DNA from: DATKHR01 sp036557365
GTDB lineage: Bacteria > Acidobacteriota > Vicinamibacteria > Vicinamibacterales > CAVVIG01
Direction: 5' to 3'
Length of the DNA: 64,000 nt
Assembly: GCA_036557365.1 (NCBI GenBank)
Contig: DATBHR010000101.1
Coordinates: 62,001 to 126,000, forward strand
The position numbers and the translations under genes are program-made. The number at the start of each line of letters is the position of its first letter. Position 1 is the first letter of the stretch. Positions 7,184-16,509 of this stretch are shown here, piece by piece. Under the pieces are notes generated by a model, which was given only the letters and a program-made list of their open reading frames with translations, made no database searches and was not told where the DNA came from.

Positions 7184-9069
7184 TGTGTGGGATTGCCGGT
7201 CTCGTGCAGCGCGATGCCGCGCCGATCGCTGACGTCAGTCAGCTGGCGGCGACGTTGGATGCTGCGCTCGCCCATCGCGGACCCGACGGTTCCGGCTGCT
7301 GGCAATCGTCGTCCGGAGACGCGCTGCTCGTTCATCGGCGGCTGTCGATCATCGATACGTCGGCAGCAGCAGCACAGCCGATGGCGACCGCCGATGGAGG
7401 CAGGCAGATCGTCTACAACGGCGAGATCTACAACTATCGCGAACTGCGGCGCGATCTCGAGTCGGACGGCGTACGGTTCAGAACCGTGAGCGACACCGAG
7501 GTCCTGCTGCAGCTGCTCGTGCTTCACGGGCCATCGGCGCTGGCACGTGTGCGCGGCATGTTCGCGTTTGCGCTGTGGAATTCGCAGGACCGCCAACTGC
7601 TGCTGGCGCGCGATCGGTTCGGCATCAAGCCGCTGTATGTGGCGGCGCACTCGTCGCGAATCGCGTTCGCGTCAGAGCTCGGCGCGCTTCGCGCTGCAAA
7701 GCTCGTCGACCCGACGCCGTCGCCAACAGCTGTTCTTGCGTTTCTGTCGTGGGGAAGCGTACCGCCGCCGCTCGCGTGGAACAGTGGCGTCGAAATGCTC
7801 GACGCCGGCTCGTGGCTGGAATGGTGTCAGGACGGCCGCGAGCGCCGCGGCCGCTTTGCCGATCCTCGCGCGCCATACGCCTCATCGGAGTCCTCGTCGC
7901 CGAACGAAGGTGAATGGCGCGAGCACGTCCGTGCCGGCATCGCGCAGAGCGTGCGGGCGCACTTCGTGTCGGATGTGCCGGTCGGCGTCTTTCTTTCGGG
8001 CGGCATCGACTCCGGTGCGCTGGTTTCGACCGCATCCTCCGATTCAGTTGGCGATCTGCAGACGTTTACCGTGACGTTCGACGATGAGACGTCGGAAGCG
8101 GCGCGCGCGAACGATGTCGCGCACCGGTTCGGGACAACGCACCACGAGCTGAAGCTCGAGGCGGACGCGGTTGCGAAGGAACTGCCGTCGGTCGTTGCCC
8201 GACTCGATCAGCCGACGGTCGATGCGGTGAACTCGTACTTCGTTTCCCGCGCGGTGCAGTCAACGCGAATCAAGGCCGTGCTTTCCGGTGCCGGCGGCGA
8301 CGAACTGTTTTGCGGCTATCCATCGTTCACGCGGCTGCCGGCGGCGATGACGATGAAGCGTGCGGCGGGTCCGTTGTGGCCGGCCATCGCGGGCGTGGGC
8401 AGGGTTGCCGTTCCGCAAAGACTGCGTTCGCGCTTTGACCATTTCGCGTCGACGAATGGAAATGTGGCGGAGGCGTACCGCGTCCAGCGCGGATTCTTCA
8501 TGCCTGCCGAAATTACCGAGGTCGCCGGCCCTGCGCTGCTCGCGTCCTCGACGTGGCGCCGCGCGGTCGCCGAGCTTCACGCGGCTGAACAGCCACTCTT
8601 CGAGGCGGCAGGTGTGGAACGGCCGTCGGCGTCAATCGCGCGCCTCGAGACGCGCGTCTACTTGCAGTCGCAGATCTTGCGCGACCTGGACGCGATGTCG
8701 ATGGCGCACGGGCTCGAAGTCCGTGTGCCGTTCGTGGATCATGAGTTGATTGGCACCGTCTGGCCCGAGCTCGGCCGCCATCGGGATTTGCGTGTCGGCA
8801 AGCGCCTGCTCAGCACGTCGCTCGCGTCGCCGTTGCCTGACGCGGTCGTGAGTCATCCGAAGCAGGGTTTCACGCTGCCGTTCGATCGCTGGATGCGCGG
8901 CGATCTGGGACCGTTCGTGCAGGACGGACTTCAGGCACTCGCTCAACGCCGATGGATTCGTCCGGAGTCGTCAGACCGCATCTGGAATGACTGGATGCGG
9001 GGCGACGCACACTGGAGCCGTCCATGGGGGCTGAGCGTCCTCGGACATTTTCTTGGCGCTCATCTTTAG
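7183..9069 (+). CDS. asnB: Asparagine synthase (glutamine-hydrolysing)-type amidotransferase
   Basis: Two-domain enzyme that releases ammonia from glutamine and uses it to amidate an ATP-activated carboxylate. The N-terminal glutaminase domain begins MCGIAGLV with the catalytic Cys2. Further family landmarks are AHRGPDGSG, VYNGEIYNYRELR and LLARDRFGIKPLY. The synthetase domain carries the PP-loop VFLSGGIDSGALV near residue 272 and SGAGGDELFCGYPSF. Length, 628 residues, is typical. AsnB paralogues inside polysaccharide loci are usually thought to amidate a sugar acid or another glycan group instead of making free asparagine. Given its place between the export protein and the ABC exporter, that role is more likely here. 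Confidence 0.9.
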   Translation: MCGIAGLVQRDAAPIADVSQLAATLDAALAHRGPDGSGCWQSSSGDALLVHRRLSIIDTSAAAAQPMATADGGRQIVYNGEIYNYRELRRDLESDGVRFRTVSDTEVLLQLLVLHGPSALARVRGMFAFALWNSQDRQLLLARDRFGIKPLYVAAHSSRIAFASELGALRAAKLVDPTPSPTAVLAFLSWGSVPPPLAWNSGVEMLDAGSWLEWCQDGRERRGRFADPRAPYASSESSSPNEGEWREHVRAGIAQSVRAHFVSDVPVGVFLSGGIDSGALVSTASSDSVGDLQTFTVTFDDETSEAARANDVAHRFGTTHHELKLEADAVAKELPSVVARLDQPTVDAVNSYFVSRAVQSTRIKAVLSGAGGDELFCGYPSFTRLPAAMTMKRAAGPLWPAIAGVGRVAVPQRLRSRFDHFASTNGNVAEAYRVQRGFFMPAEITEVAGPALLASSTWRRAVAELHAAEQPLFEAAGVERPSASIARLETRVYLQSQILRDLDAMSMAHGLEVRVPFVDHELIGTVWPELGRHRDLRVGKRLLSTSLASPLPDAVVSHPKQGFTLPFDRWMRGDLGPFVQDGLQALAQRRWIRPESSDRIWNDWMRGDAHWSRPWGLSVLGHFLGAHL

Positions 9070-9072
9070 GCG

Positions 9073-9927
9073 TTGACGTTCGCTGTGACCATCGCAACCG
9101 CAACGCACCGTCAACACCTCCGGATCGTGCCGGCAGGACCGTGGCGCACGCTCGACATCGGCGAGCTGTGGCGCTATCGCGAGCTGCTGTACTTCTTCGT
9201 ATGGCGCGACATCAAGGTCCGTTACAAGCAGACGGTGCTGGGCGCGGCGTGGGCGGTTATTCAGCCGCTCTCGACGACGGTGCTGTTCACCGTCATTTTC
9301 GGGCAGCTCGGTGGAATGTCGAAGCAGGTGAATGGACCGTACCCGCTTCACGTGTTCGTCGGGCTTCTGCCGTGGACATTTTTTTCAAACGCGGTCGCTC
9401 TGGCGGCGAGCAGCCTCGTCGGCAGCAGTCATCTGATCAGCAAAGTCTATTTCCCGCGAATCATCGTCCCGGTTTCGTCCATCGCGTCCGGGCTGGTCGA
9501 TTTCGCGATCTCGTTTGTCGCGTTGCTCGTATTGATGCCGTTTTACGGCATGGTGCCGTCGGCGTCGTTCGTGCTGATGCCGGTTTTTCTCCTCGGCACG
9601 ATCGTTAGTGCGCTGGGTCCCGGACTTCTTTTTGCGGCGCTCATCGTCACGTATCGCGACTTTCGCTACGTGATCACATTCGTGCTGCAGCTGTGGCTCT
9701 ACGCCACGCCCGTTCTCTACGGACTCGACATCATTCCCGCACGTTGGCGCACGTTATACGCGCTCAACCCGATGGTCGGGATGACGGTCGGATTCCGCGC
9801 CAGCATCCTGCGTACACCCGTTCCATTGGGCGTGCTCGCGATTTCGTGTGCGAGTGCGGCGGCGTTTCTTGTGGTGGGTGTCCTGTACTTCCTCCGCGTC
9901 GAGCGCCGCTTCGCTGATGTCATCTAA
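9073..9927 (+). CDS. ABC-2 type polysaccharide exporter permease (Wzm-like)
   Basis: Membrane subunit of an ABC transporter that moves a lipid-linked glycan across the inner membrane. The 284-residue protein has about six transmembrane segments and the ABC-2 signature: a start WRYRELLYFFVWRDIKVRYKQ before the first helix, then TVLGAAWAVIQPL, and a C-terminal LNPMVGMTVGFR. It is followed by its ATPase gene, which overlaps it by 11 bases. The start codon is uncertain: TTG at 9073 is 3 bases after the asnB stop, and GTG at 9085 is also possible. Confidence 0.9.
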   Translation: MTFAVTIATATHRQHLRIVPAGPWRTLDIGELWRYRELLYFFVWRDIKVRYKQTVLGAAWAVIQPLSTTVLFTVIFGQLGGMSKQVNGPYPLHVFVGLLPWTFFSNAVALAASSLVGSSHLISKVYFPRIIVPVSSIASGLVDFAISFVALLVLMPFYGMVPSASFVLMPVFLLGTIVSALGPGLLFAALIVTYRDFRYVITFVLQLWLYATPVLYGLDIIPARWRTLYALNPMVGMTVGFRASILRTPVPLGVLAISCASAAAFLVVGVLYFLRVERRFADVI

Positions 9928-11176
9928 ATCGGCGATCGCGATCGCGCAACTGGGAAAGCGGTACACGATCGGGACGCCGATTGGTACCGCGAACTTCAGG
10001 GAATCGCTGCTGTCGGCGATCGCGTCGCCGTGGCGGCGATTCAAACAGCTCGGCGGAGTTGGGACCGCCGAATCCCAATTCTGGGCTCTCAGAGACGTGA
10101 CGTTTGGCATCAGCATCGGCGAGGTCGTCGGCATCGTCGGGCCAAACGGCGCCGGAAAGAGCACGCTGCTGAAAATCCTGTCGCGGATCACTCCGCCGAC
10201 CGAAGGCGCCGTCGACTTGAATGGCCGCGTCTCGAGCCTGCTCGAGGTCGGCACCGGTTTTCACCATGAACTGACGGGCCGCGAGAACATTTTCCTGAAT
10301 GGCGCCATCCTCGGAATGTATCGATCGGAGATCCGGCGCAAGTTCGACGCGATCGTCGCGTTCGCTGAGCTCGAACGCTTCATCGACACCCCGGTGAAGC
10401 ACTATTCGAGCGGGATGTTCGTCAGGCTCGCGTTCTCAGTCGCTGCGCACCTCGAGCCCGAGATTCTGATCGTCGACGAGGTCCTCTCAGTGGGCGATCT
10501 GCATTTCAGGAATCGCTGCCTCGGTCGCATGCAGGACCTGCGCGATGAAGGTCGGACCGTGCTGTTCGTCAGCCACGATCTCACCAGCGTGCGACAGCTG
10601 TGCACACGTGCGGTGATGCTCAACGGCGGACACGTCGTGGACGACGGCCTGCCGGAAGACGTGACGAGGCGGTACGAACGTCTGCATCACGGAGACGACG
10701 ATGCACATTCGGGCAGGGCCGAGCGGATCAATCCGCCTCCCGACTACCACCTGCGGCGGGTGGAACTGCGCGACGAGGCAGGTCATGTGACGAACCGTTT
10801 CGACGCCGGCGACACCATGGGCATCCACCTGTGGTCCAGTGGCCACGCGCCCGAGGACTCGTACACGGTCGAGTTCAAACTGTTCAACAATCAGGATCAA
10901 ATCATCAGCTTCGGATCCGCGAATCCTGTCCGCGACACGTACTACCAATCGATGGACACCCACTTCGTCTGCCGGCTCGGTCCACTTCCGCTCACCGAAG
11001 GCTCGTATACCTTCAGCTTCAGCGTCAGGGTGTGGAACACGTTCCGTTGGGACTACTGGGACCGCGCCATTGGCTTCGACATCGTGCGCTGCGATTTGTT
11101 TCGAACCGGGCACGGCATTTCGAACGTGCACGACGGCGACTTCGTCATCCAGCAGGAGTGGACGGTTGGCGACTGA
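9917..11176 (+). CDS. Polysaccharide ABC exporter ATPase (Wzt-like) with C-terminal carbohydrate-binding domain
   Basis: ATPase partner of the Wzm-like permease. The N-terminal ATPase half (about residues 1-240 of 419) has Walker A GPNGAGKST, the signature YSSGMFVRLAFSVA and Walker B ILIVDEVLSVGD. The C-terminal half (about 260-419, YTVEFKLFNNQDQIISFG through FSVRVWNTF) resembles the beta-sandwich Wzt_C domain. In O-antigen exporters that domain binds the modified non-reducing end of a finished chain. This implies that the exported glycan carries a recognisable cap, perhaps a methyl group added by one of the local methyltransferases. I chose the ATG at 9917, which overlaps the permease end; the frame is open further upstream but without family similarity. 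Confidence 0.92.
   Translation: MSSKSAIAIAQLGKRYTIGTPIGTANFRESLLSAIASPWRRFKQLGGVGTAESQFWALRDVTFGISIGEVVGIVGPNGAGKSTLLKILSRITPPTEGAVDLNGRVSSLLEVGTGFHHELTGRENIFLNGAILGMYRSEIRRKFDAIVAFAELERFIDTPVKHYSSGMFVRLAFSVAAHLEPEILIVDEVLSVGDLHFRNRCLGRMQDLRDEGRTVLFVSHDLTSVRQLCTRAVMLNGGHVVDDGLPEDVTRRYERLHHGDDDAHSGRAERINPPPDYHLRRVELRDEAGHVTNRFDAGDTMGIHLWSSGHAPEDSYTVEFKLFNNQDQIISFGSANPVRDTYYQSMDTHFVCRLGPLPLTEGSYTFSFSVRVWNTFRWDYWDRAIGFDIVRCDLFRTGHGISNVHDGDFVIQQEWTVGD
11154..11158 (+). promoter_or_regulatory. Ribosome binding site AGGAG supporting a TTG start
   Basis: AGGAG lies 7 bases before the TTG at 11166, inside the end of the Wzt-like gene. No ATG or GTG in the glycosyltransferase frame is close by, so this site decides the start. 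Confidence 0.6.
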
Positions 11177-12095
11177 CGCGCTGGTTTCGATCAACATGCC
11201 GTGCTACCGGCAGCTCGATCGTGCGCGTCGTGCAGTCGAGAGTGTCCTCCAACAGTCCTTCGGCGATTTCGAGCTGACGCTCTTCGACGACGACGCATCG
11301 GACGAGTATCGGGACTACGTGGAGTCGATCGCCGATGATCGGGTCCGATACTACCGGAACCCGTCGCGGCTCGGCGCAATGAACAACATCTTTCATGGCG
11401 TGAGAGCGGGGAACGGCAAGTACTCCCTGGCGTTCCATGAGGACGATCTTCTCGGTCGCCACTATCTGGCAGCCGCCGTTCAGATTCTCGAGCACGACGC
11501 GACGTGCGGATTCGTCGCAGCCGAAATCCATGAATTTGAGGAAGAACCAACTGAGCGCGACCTCGCTCGTTCCGACGTATCGCCGGTGCCTGTGACGTAC
11601 GGCGCCGCTGCAGATTTTCTGCGCGCGATGTTTCGGGGCATGGAACCGATGTTCGGGTCGGTGGTGTACAGGCGTGCGGCGCTCGCTGGCGTGACTCCCG
11701 ACCTCGACGCGTACGCGACGCTCGCAGACCGTCCGTTCCTGTTGTCAATCCTCGGGCGCTGGTCGTGCGTCGTGATCCGCGAGGCACCGCTTGCCTGGTA
11801 TCGCAAACATGGAAACGACGATCGACATCTCGCAATGAGCGAGGATCACATCCTGCGGTTGTTCGAGACATACCGCGCCACGCTGCCCCAACCGCTCACC
11901 GCGGAGGACGAGTCGCTCTTCTACTCGTACACGGGGTATTGGCTGCTGACGTTGTTCGATCTCGTCGCGCCGGATCGACGGACATCGCTCCGTCAATTCA
12001 TGTTCCGAGCTGTGGGGAAACGTTTGTACGACCTGGCGTCACTCAAACGGTCGGGGCGCAAGCGTTTTCTGAGCAGGCTCGTTCTCAACAGCTGA
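11166..12095 (+). CDS. GT2 family glycosyltransferase
   Basis: Predicted cytoplasmic GT-A-fold glycosyltransferase (309 residues). It opens with the family's beta-strand VSINMPCYRQLDRARRAVES, followed by VLQQSFGDFELTLFDDDASD, which provides the nucleotide-sugar pocket. The acidic metal-binding motif is HEDD near residue 96 (KYSLAFHEDDLLGRHYL). The start is a TTG at 11166 behind an AGGAG site, 11 bases inside the wzt gene. The much longer open frame upstream is a shadow of wzt. Donor and acceptor are not predictable. Confidence 0.85.
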   Translation: MATDALVSINMPCYRQLDRARRAVESVLQQSFGDFELTLFDDDASDEYRDYVESIADDRVRYYRNPSRLGAMNNIFHGVRAGNGKYSLAFHEDDLLGRHYLAAAVQILEHDATCGFVAAEIHEFEEEPTERDLARSDVSPVPVTYGAAADFLRAMFRGMEPMFGSVVYRRAALAGVTPDLDAYATLADRPFLLSILGRWSCVVIREAPLAWYRKHGNDDRHLAMSEDHILRLFETYRATLPQPLTAEDESLFYSYTGYWLLTLFDLVAPDRRTSLRQFMFRAVGKRLYDLASLKRSGRKRFLSRLVLNS

Positions 12096-12102
12096 CCGCC
12101 AG

Positions 12103-13077
12103 ATGCGAATCATCGGGCTGATGCCCGTCAAGAACGAGGCCTGGATCCTCCGGCACTCGCTTGGTTGCTTGTCTGCGTTTTGTGACGTCGTGATTGTCGC
12201 CGACCAGAACTCGGACGACGACTCGCGCGAGATCTGCCGGCAATTTCCAAACGTCGTGGTGCTCGAGTCAGCCGAGAGCCGTGTCTGCGAACAGGCGCGA
12301 TGGCAACTGCTGGATGCCGCGCGCGCGTTCGATGGCGACAACCTCTTGTGGCACAGCGACGCCGACGAGCTGGTGTCGCCGCGTCTGGCCGGAGAAACGA
12401 TCGAACGCGTTCGGCAGCAGCTCGCACCGGGCGCCGCGATCGAGTGCAGTTTCTACCACCTGTGGAACGACGTCGGACACTACCGCGACGACGGTTCACT
12501 GTACCAGCCGCAGCAGAAATCGATGGCCGTTCTCGACGACCGCGGCGTCGATTACGACCGTTCGTCGACGCTCCCATTTCATCAGCCGCGGGTGTCCGCC
12601 AGCGCGCCGACCGTTCGCGCGCTCGACCTGCCGGTCTTTCACCTTCAATGGCTGATCGCCAACCGCAATCAGATCAAGCAGGCCTGGTATCGCTGCAAAG
12701 AGTGGATGAACGGCGGCCGGACGGCGGCGGACATCAATCGGCAGTACTCGATCACGCTTCTGCCGGCGCGCGCGCGGACGAGCCCGGTATTACCCGAGTG
12801 GGTTGACGGCATCACGTTCCCCTCGCTCGACGTGGATCGGGAGCCCTGCTGGCAGGAGGAAGACGTTCGGAGATGGTTCGACGAGCGCGGCCCCGCGTTC
12901 TTCGAGCCGCTCGAGATCTGGCACGTGCGAATCTTGCGCGAGAAGTTTCTTCGGGCGACCGGCCGCGCGCCGCGCCCTGATCGATCGTACCGGCCGCACT
13001 GGACCGAGCGGGCGGGCACCGCGGCCCGCCGGATCGCCGGCGGCGCTCGTCGACGGGTGAGAGCCGCACTGCGATGA
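12103..13077 (+). CDS. GT2-like glycosyltransferase (PF13704 type)
   Basis: Predicted glycosyltransferase of 324 residues. The N-terminus IGLMPVKNEAWILRHSLGCL is the typical first strand and helix of PF13704-type enzymes, followed by VVIVADQNSDDDS and the acidic motif WHSDADELVSP near residue 85, the likely metal and donor site. The region after residue 150 is rich in Trp and His (FHLQWLIANRNQIKQAWY). It starts 7 bases after the preceding gene, and its stop overlaps the next start as ATGA. Confidence 0.82.
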   Translation: MRIIGLMPVKNEAWILRHSLGCLSAFCDVVIVADQNSDDDSREICRQFPNVVVLESAESRVCEQARWQLLDAARAFDGDNLLWHSDADELVSPRLAGETIERVRQQLAPGAAIECSFYHLWNDVGHYRDDGSLYQPQQKSMAVLDDRGVDYDRSSTLPFHQPRVSASAPTVRALDLPVFHLQWLIANRNQIKQAWYRCKEWMNGGRTAADINRQYSITLLPARARTSPVLPEWVDGITFPSLDVDREPCWQEEDVRRWFDERGPAFFEPLEIWHVRILREKFLRATGRAPRPDRSYRPHWTERAGTAARRIAGGARRRVRAALR

Positions 13078-14078
13078 GCCGGCCGGCGCTGACGGTGTTG
13101 ACGAAACCGATATTGAGCGCGCCGACCCGCGCGTATCGCAGCGCGCGCAGGGCGCTGCGGCCGTTCGTCAAGCCTGGTGTGCCCGTGCCCGCTGCGTCGC
13201 CGTACCCGGGACACTACGCGCTCACGCGCAGCGTCGTCGAAGGACTCCGCGAGATTCGAGCCGACTTCAATTTCAATCCGGCGTCGTTTGCCGATCTCGC
13301 CCGCGTCGTGTATGCGCCGGCGAACGAAGCGCTGCGTCAGGCGATAAGCCTGAAGCGTCGCGGCGACGTCGACTACCTCGTGGCCGGACCAGTCAACGCG
13401 CTGTTCAGCGACGAGTGCGACGGCATTTTGAAGTCCTCGGAAATCGATCGCCTGGTCGTCGCGTCCGACTGGGTCGTCGACCTGTATGACGATGCGCCGG
13501 AGCTCAAACGAAAAAGCCAGGTCTGCCCGTGCGGTGTGGATCCTGTGTTCTGGACGCCTTCCTCAGCGAGGAAGGACGCCGCGGTCGTGTATTGGAAGAG
13601 CGGAACGGTTGAATTCTGCGAGCGCGTCGAAGCTGCCGTCGCCGCGGCCGGATGGACGCCGATTCGTGTGGCGTCGGCCGCAGGCGACTTCTCGAAGTTC
13701 ACTGCGGAGCAATTTCGCGAGCAGCTCGATCGCGCGGCCGTCGCGATATTTCTCAGCTCGTTCGAAACGCAGGGCATTGCGCTCGCGGAGGCCTGGGCGA
13801 TGGACGTGCCGACCATCGTCTGGAATCCAGGAGGCCGCGCCGAATGGCGCGGCCGGTCCTTCGCAAGCGTCACGTCGTGCCCGTATCTGACTTCAGCGAC
13901 TGGCGTCGACTGGCGGACGTTCGACGAACTTGATTCAGCGTTGACCGAAGTGCTGGCGAATCGCGGCCGCTTTTACCCGCGAGAGTGGGTGCTGAAACAC
14001 ATGACGGACGCGATCTGCGCACGTCAACTCCATCGGCTAATTTTCGAAGGGGCGAGTCCCTTCGCCGCTGCCGGATGA
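13074..14078 (+). CDS. Glycosyltransferase, GT4/GT1-like
   Basis: A 334-residue protein resembling GT-B glycosyltransferases. The C-terminal nucleotide-sugar half is visible as AVAIFLSSFETQGIALAEAWAMDVPTIVWNPGG, the E-x7-E-like region of GT4 enzymes. The N-terminal half is shorter and more divergent than usual (LVAGPVNALFSDECDG; RLVVASDWVVDLYDD). The start ATG overlaps the upstream stop by 4 bases (ATGA), as does the next gene's start, which indicates coupled translation. Function is inferred from fold only. Confidence 0.72.
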   Translation: MSRPALTVLTKPILSAPTRAYRSARRALRPFVKPGVPVPAASPYPGHYALTRSVVEGLREIRADFNFNPASFADLARVVYAPANEALRQAISLKRRGDVDYLVAGPVNALFSDECDGILKSSEIDRLVVASDWVVDLYDDAPELKRKSQVCPCGVDPVFWTPSSARKDAAVVYWKSGTVEFCERVEAAVAAAGWTPIRVASAAGDFSKFTAEQFREQLDRAAVAIFLSSFETQGIALAEAWAMDVPTIVWNPGGRAEWRGRSFASVTSCPYLTSATGVDWRTFDELDSALTEVLANRGRFYPREWVLKHMTDAICARQLHRLIFEGASPFAAAG

Positions 14079-15685
14079 TAACGGCGATAGTCAACGGCTT
14101 GGCCAGTCAGCCGCGTGTTGATGCGCGTCGTGAGATTGCGCGCGGTCTGGTCGTTCGAGCGGCACTGTCGAGCGCGATTCCGCTGATGTTCTTGATGGTC
14201 ACCGCTGTGGCGGCCGTCGATTTCGGTCAGTACTGGGACGACGAAGCGATGTTCACGAAAGTGAGACGATCGCTGGCGTCTCCCCCGACGCTGCTGCCCT
14301 ACGCGTATGATTATCCCGGCGCGACGTTTCTTCTCGCGCTCGCCGCGACAGCGCCAGAGGCCGCGCATGACCCAGGCCTCCGGCACGTCATCCCCGACAC
14401 ATCTGCGCTGGAAGCATTCACGCAATCGGACGACTATCGGTGGCGTCTGCGCACGATATTCGCGGCTGTATCGTGCCTGGCCGCGTGCTTCGTCGCCGGA
14501 CTGTCGTTCGCGATCGGCGGCACGCCGGTGCAGGCATTTCTCGCGGCGGCGTTCCTCGCCAGTTCATGGGAAGTCGGCTATCACGTTCGCTGGATCGCGC
14601 CCGATGGCATCACGATGGCCTTTGTGATCGGCGCGGTGGGATGTGCGACCGCCGCATTGCAGTCGCCGGATTCCCGGAAGCGATGGTTGCAGGCCGCCTC
14701 CGTCTGCGCCGGATTGGCCACCGGAACCAAGTACTCGGCATGGCCGATCGTGGTTCCGGTCTTTGTGTCGTCGTGGCTGACAGCGGACGACCGCATGTTC
14801 GTTCGTGACCGCCTGCTGGAAATCGCGAAGTTCGGTCTGGCGGCCGTGGCGACGTTTCTGGTGATTTCGCCCGGGACGCTGCTTCAGCCGACGCTGGCCG
14901 TCAGCGGCATGCGCGCGCAGGTTCTCCACTACAGCAGCGGCCACGGCATCTACACCGTCGGGCGCAGCGCCGAGCATCTGGTCAAGATGTTGACCTACGT
15001 CCTGTTCGTCCAGCCATCTCCATACGTCCTCGTCTCGGCAGCGTTCAGCGTTGCCGCAATCGGCGGCGCTATCTCGCTCGCGCGACGGTCGACGCGGACC
15101 GCTGTCGTCGTGCTCAGCTTTCCCGTGCTCTTCGTCGCCTATTTTGCGATACAGCGCGTGATGATCGTCCGCAATCTGCTCGTTCTTGCGCCGTTCGGCG
15201 CCGTTCTCGCTGCGCATGGTACTGACGCCGCATGGCACGCCGTCAAATCGAAGGCTATCGCGCGTGTTTGCGTCATCGGTGCCGTCGGTGTCGTGCTGGC
15301 GTTCGATGGCGCCTATCAGGTGGCCGCTGTCGAAAGCATCCGGACGCGCGGCCCGCGACGCACGCTTTCTGAATTCAGGAGTTGGCTGGAAAGACAACCC
15401 GCGGACTCGGTGCGCGTATCCGGTCGCCTCGCGCAGCAAATGGCTCTCGGGACCGGCGGCGCCGATTCCTCGGCCGCAGATGTTGCAATGTACGCCGTCG
15501 ATGCCGCAGCCGGAGGGGTGCGTCCGAACGAATTCGGAACGTTCGAGCGCGTATTCGGCCCTCGCGAAGTGAATCTGAACTACTACCCGGATTGGCCCGG
15601 CGACGATCACATCGTCGTTCTTTCCCGCCGACAGGTGGAGAGGTTGCCATTGATCCGTGGCAGCGACGGAGCACGCCGCGAATGA
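14075..15685 (+). CDS. GT-C family membrane glycosyltransferase
   Basis: Polytopic membrane protein of 536 residues with roughly eleven hydrophobic segments. The first periplasmic loop has FGQYWDDEAMF, the Asp-Asp-Glu pattern expected for the catalytic loop of polyprenyl-phosphate-sugar-dependent GT-C enzymes, and a soluble C-terminal part follows the last helix (about residue 420). It may add a side sugar to the glycan on the periplasmic face. I chose the ATG at 14075 (ATGA overlap); the frame upstream to 13985 is a shadow of the previous gene. Confidence 0.75.
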   Translation: MITAIVNGLASQPRVDARREIARGLVVRAALSSAIPLMFLMVTAVAAVDFGQYWDDEAMFTKVRRSLASPPTLLPYAYDYPGATFLLALAATAPEAAHDPGLRHVIPDTSALEAFTQSDDYRWRLRTIFAAVSCLAACFVAGLSFAIGGTPVQAFLAAAFLASSWEVGYHVRWIAPDGITMAFVIGAVGCATAALQSPDSRKRWLQAASVCAGLATGTKYSAWPIVVPVFVSSWLTADDRMFVRDRLLEIAKFGLAAVATFLVISPGTLLQPTLAVSGMRAQVLHYSSGHGIYTVGRSAEHLVKMLTYVLFVQPSPYVLVSAAFSVAAIGGAISLARRSTRTAVVVLSFPVLFVAYFAIQRVMIVRNLLVLAPFGAVLAAHGTDAAWHAVKSKAIARVCVIGAVGVVLAFDGAYQVAAVESIRTRGPRRTLSEFRSWLERQPADSVRVSGRLAQQMALGTGGADSSAADVAMYAVDAAAGGVRPNEFGTFERVFGPREVNLNYYPDWPGDDHIVVLSRRQVERLPLIRGSDGARRE

Positions 15686-16509
15686 CGGTCACGTTTGGTG
15701 ATCTCAGGCGAGTGGCGAGCCTGGTCAAGCGAGAGCTTCGTCCGAATGAGGCGGTCTCGGCCTGGCGCGCAGCCTGCCGCGCGGCGAGCACTGCGCCGCG
15801 CTTCGTTCACGGACAGATCACGATGGGACCGTATCTGCTCCAGTATGCGGACCTGTTGACCTTCTGTCCCCAGTGGGACGACATCTTCGTCCGGCGATCG
15901 CTCGACTTCCAGACGTCTTCGGCGAGTCCACGAATACTCGACTGTGGTGCCAATGTCGGTCTCGCATCGCTCTTTTTCAAGAGTCGTTATCCCAGCGCGC
16001 AGGTGACTGCGTTCGAAGCGGATCCCGCCATTGCAGGCCTCCTGCGCTCGAACCTGGCGAAGAACGGCGCGGGCGACGTCACCGTGGTCGCTGCCGCGGT
16101 CTGGACCCAAACCGGGAGCGTCCGGTTTTGTCCGAACGGAGCCGACGCCGGCTCCATTGTCGCCAGCACCGGCAATAGTTTGTCCGTCGAGGTTCCATGC
16201 GTTCGGCTGCACGACTTTTTGAGCGAGAAGCCCGTCGACTTGCTCAAGCTGGACATCGAGGGCGCAGAGCTGGATGTGCTCGCTGACTGCAAAAGCGCCC
16301 TTCGCAACGTGAAAGCTGCCCTCATCGAAATCCACGAACTCGACGCACGCTGCCGCATGACGCCTGAGATTCTTCAGTTGTTGACCCTCGCCGGGTTCGA
16401 CTACTCGCTGACGCACACCACGCCCCTCGACGACGCCGAGCAGCAAGCTGCGCGTCGATTCCCCACGCGATCCGCAAAATGGATCACGGCTGTGGCCGCC
16501 TGGCGATGA
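15682..16509 (+). CDS. FkbM family SAM-dependent methyltransferase
   Basis: Predicted O-methyltransferase of 275 residues. The SAM-binding motif I is RILDCGANVGLASLFF, followed by VTAFEADPAIAGLLRSNL. The FkbM hallmark DLLKLDIEGAELDVL appears near residue 195, and ALIEIHEL marks the end of the Rossmann core. FkbM proteins in surface-glycan loci methylate sugar hydroxyls. Together with the Wzt C-terminal domain, this one is a candidate for making the chain-terminating cap. Start is the ATG at 15682, overlapping the upstream stop (ATGA); the open frame before it is noise. Confidence 0.88.
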   Translation: MTVTFGDLRRVASLVKRELRPNEAVSAWRAACRAASTAPRFVHGQITMGPYLLQYADLLTFCPQWDDIFVRRSLDFQTSSASPRILDCGANVGLASLFFKSRYPSAQVTAFEADPAIAGLLRSNLAKNGAGDVTVVAAAVWTQTGSVRFCPNGADAGSIVASTGNSLSVEVPCVRLHDFLSEKPVDLLKLDIEGAELDVLADCKSALRNVKAALIEIHELDARCRMTPEILQLLTLAGFDYSLTHTTPLDDAEQQAARRFPTRSAKWITAVAAWR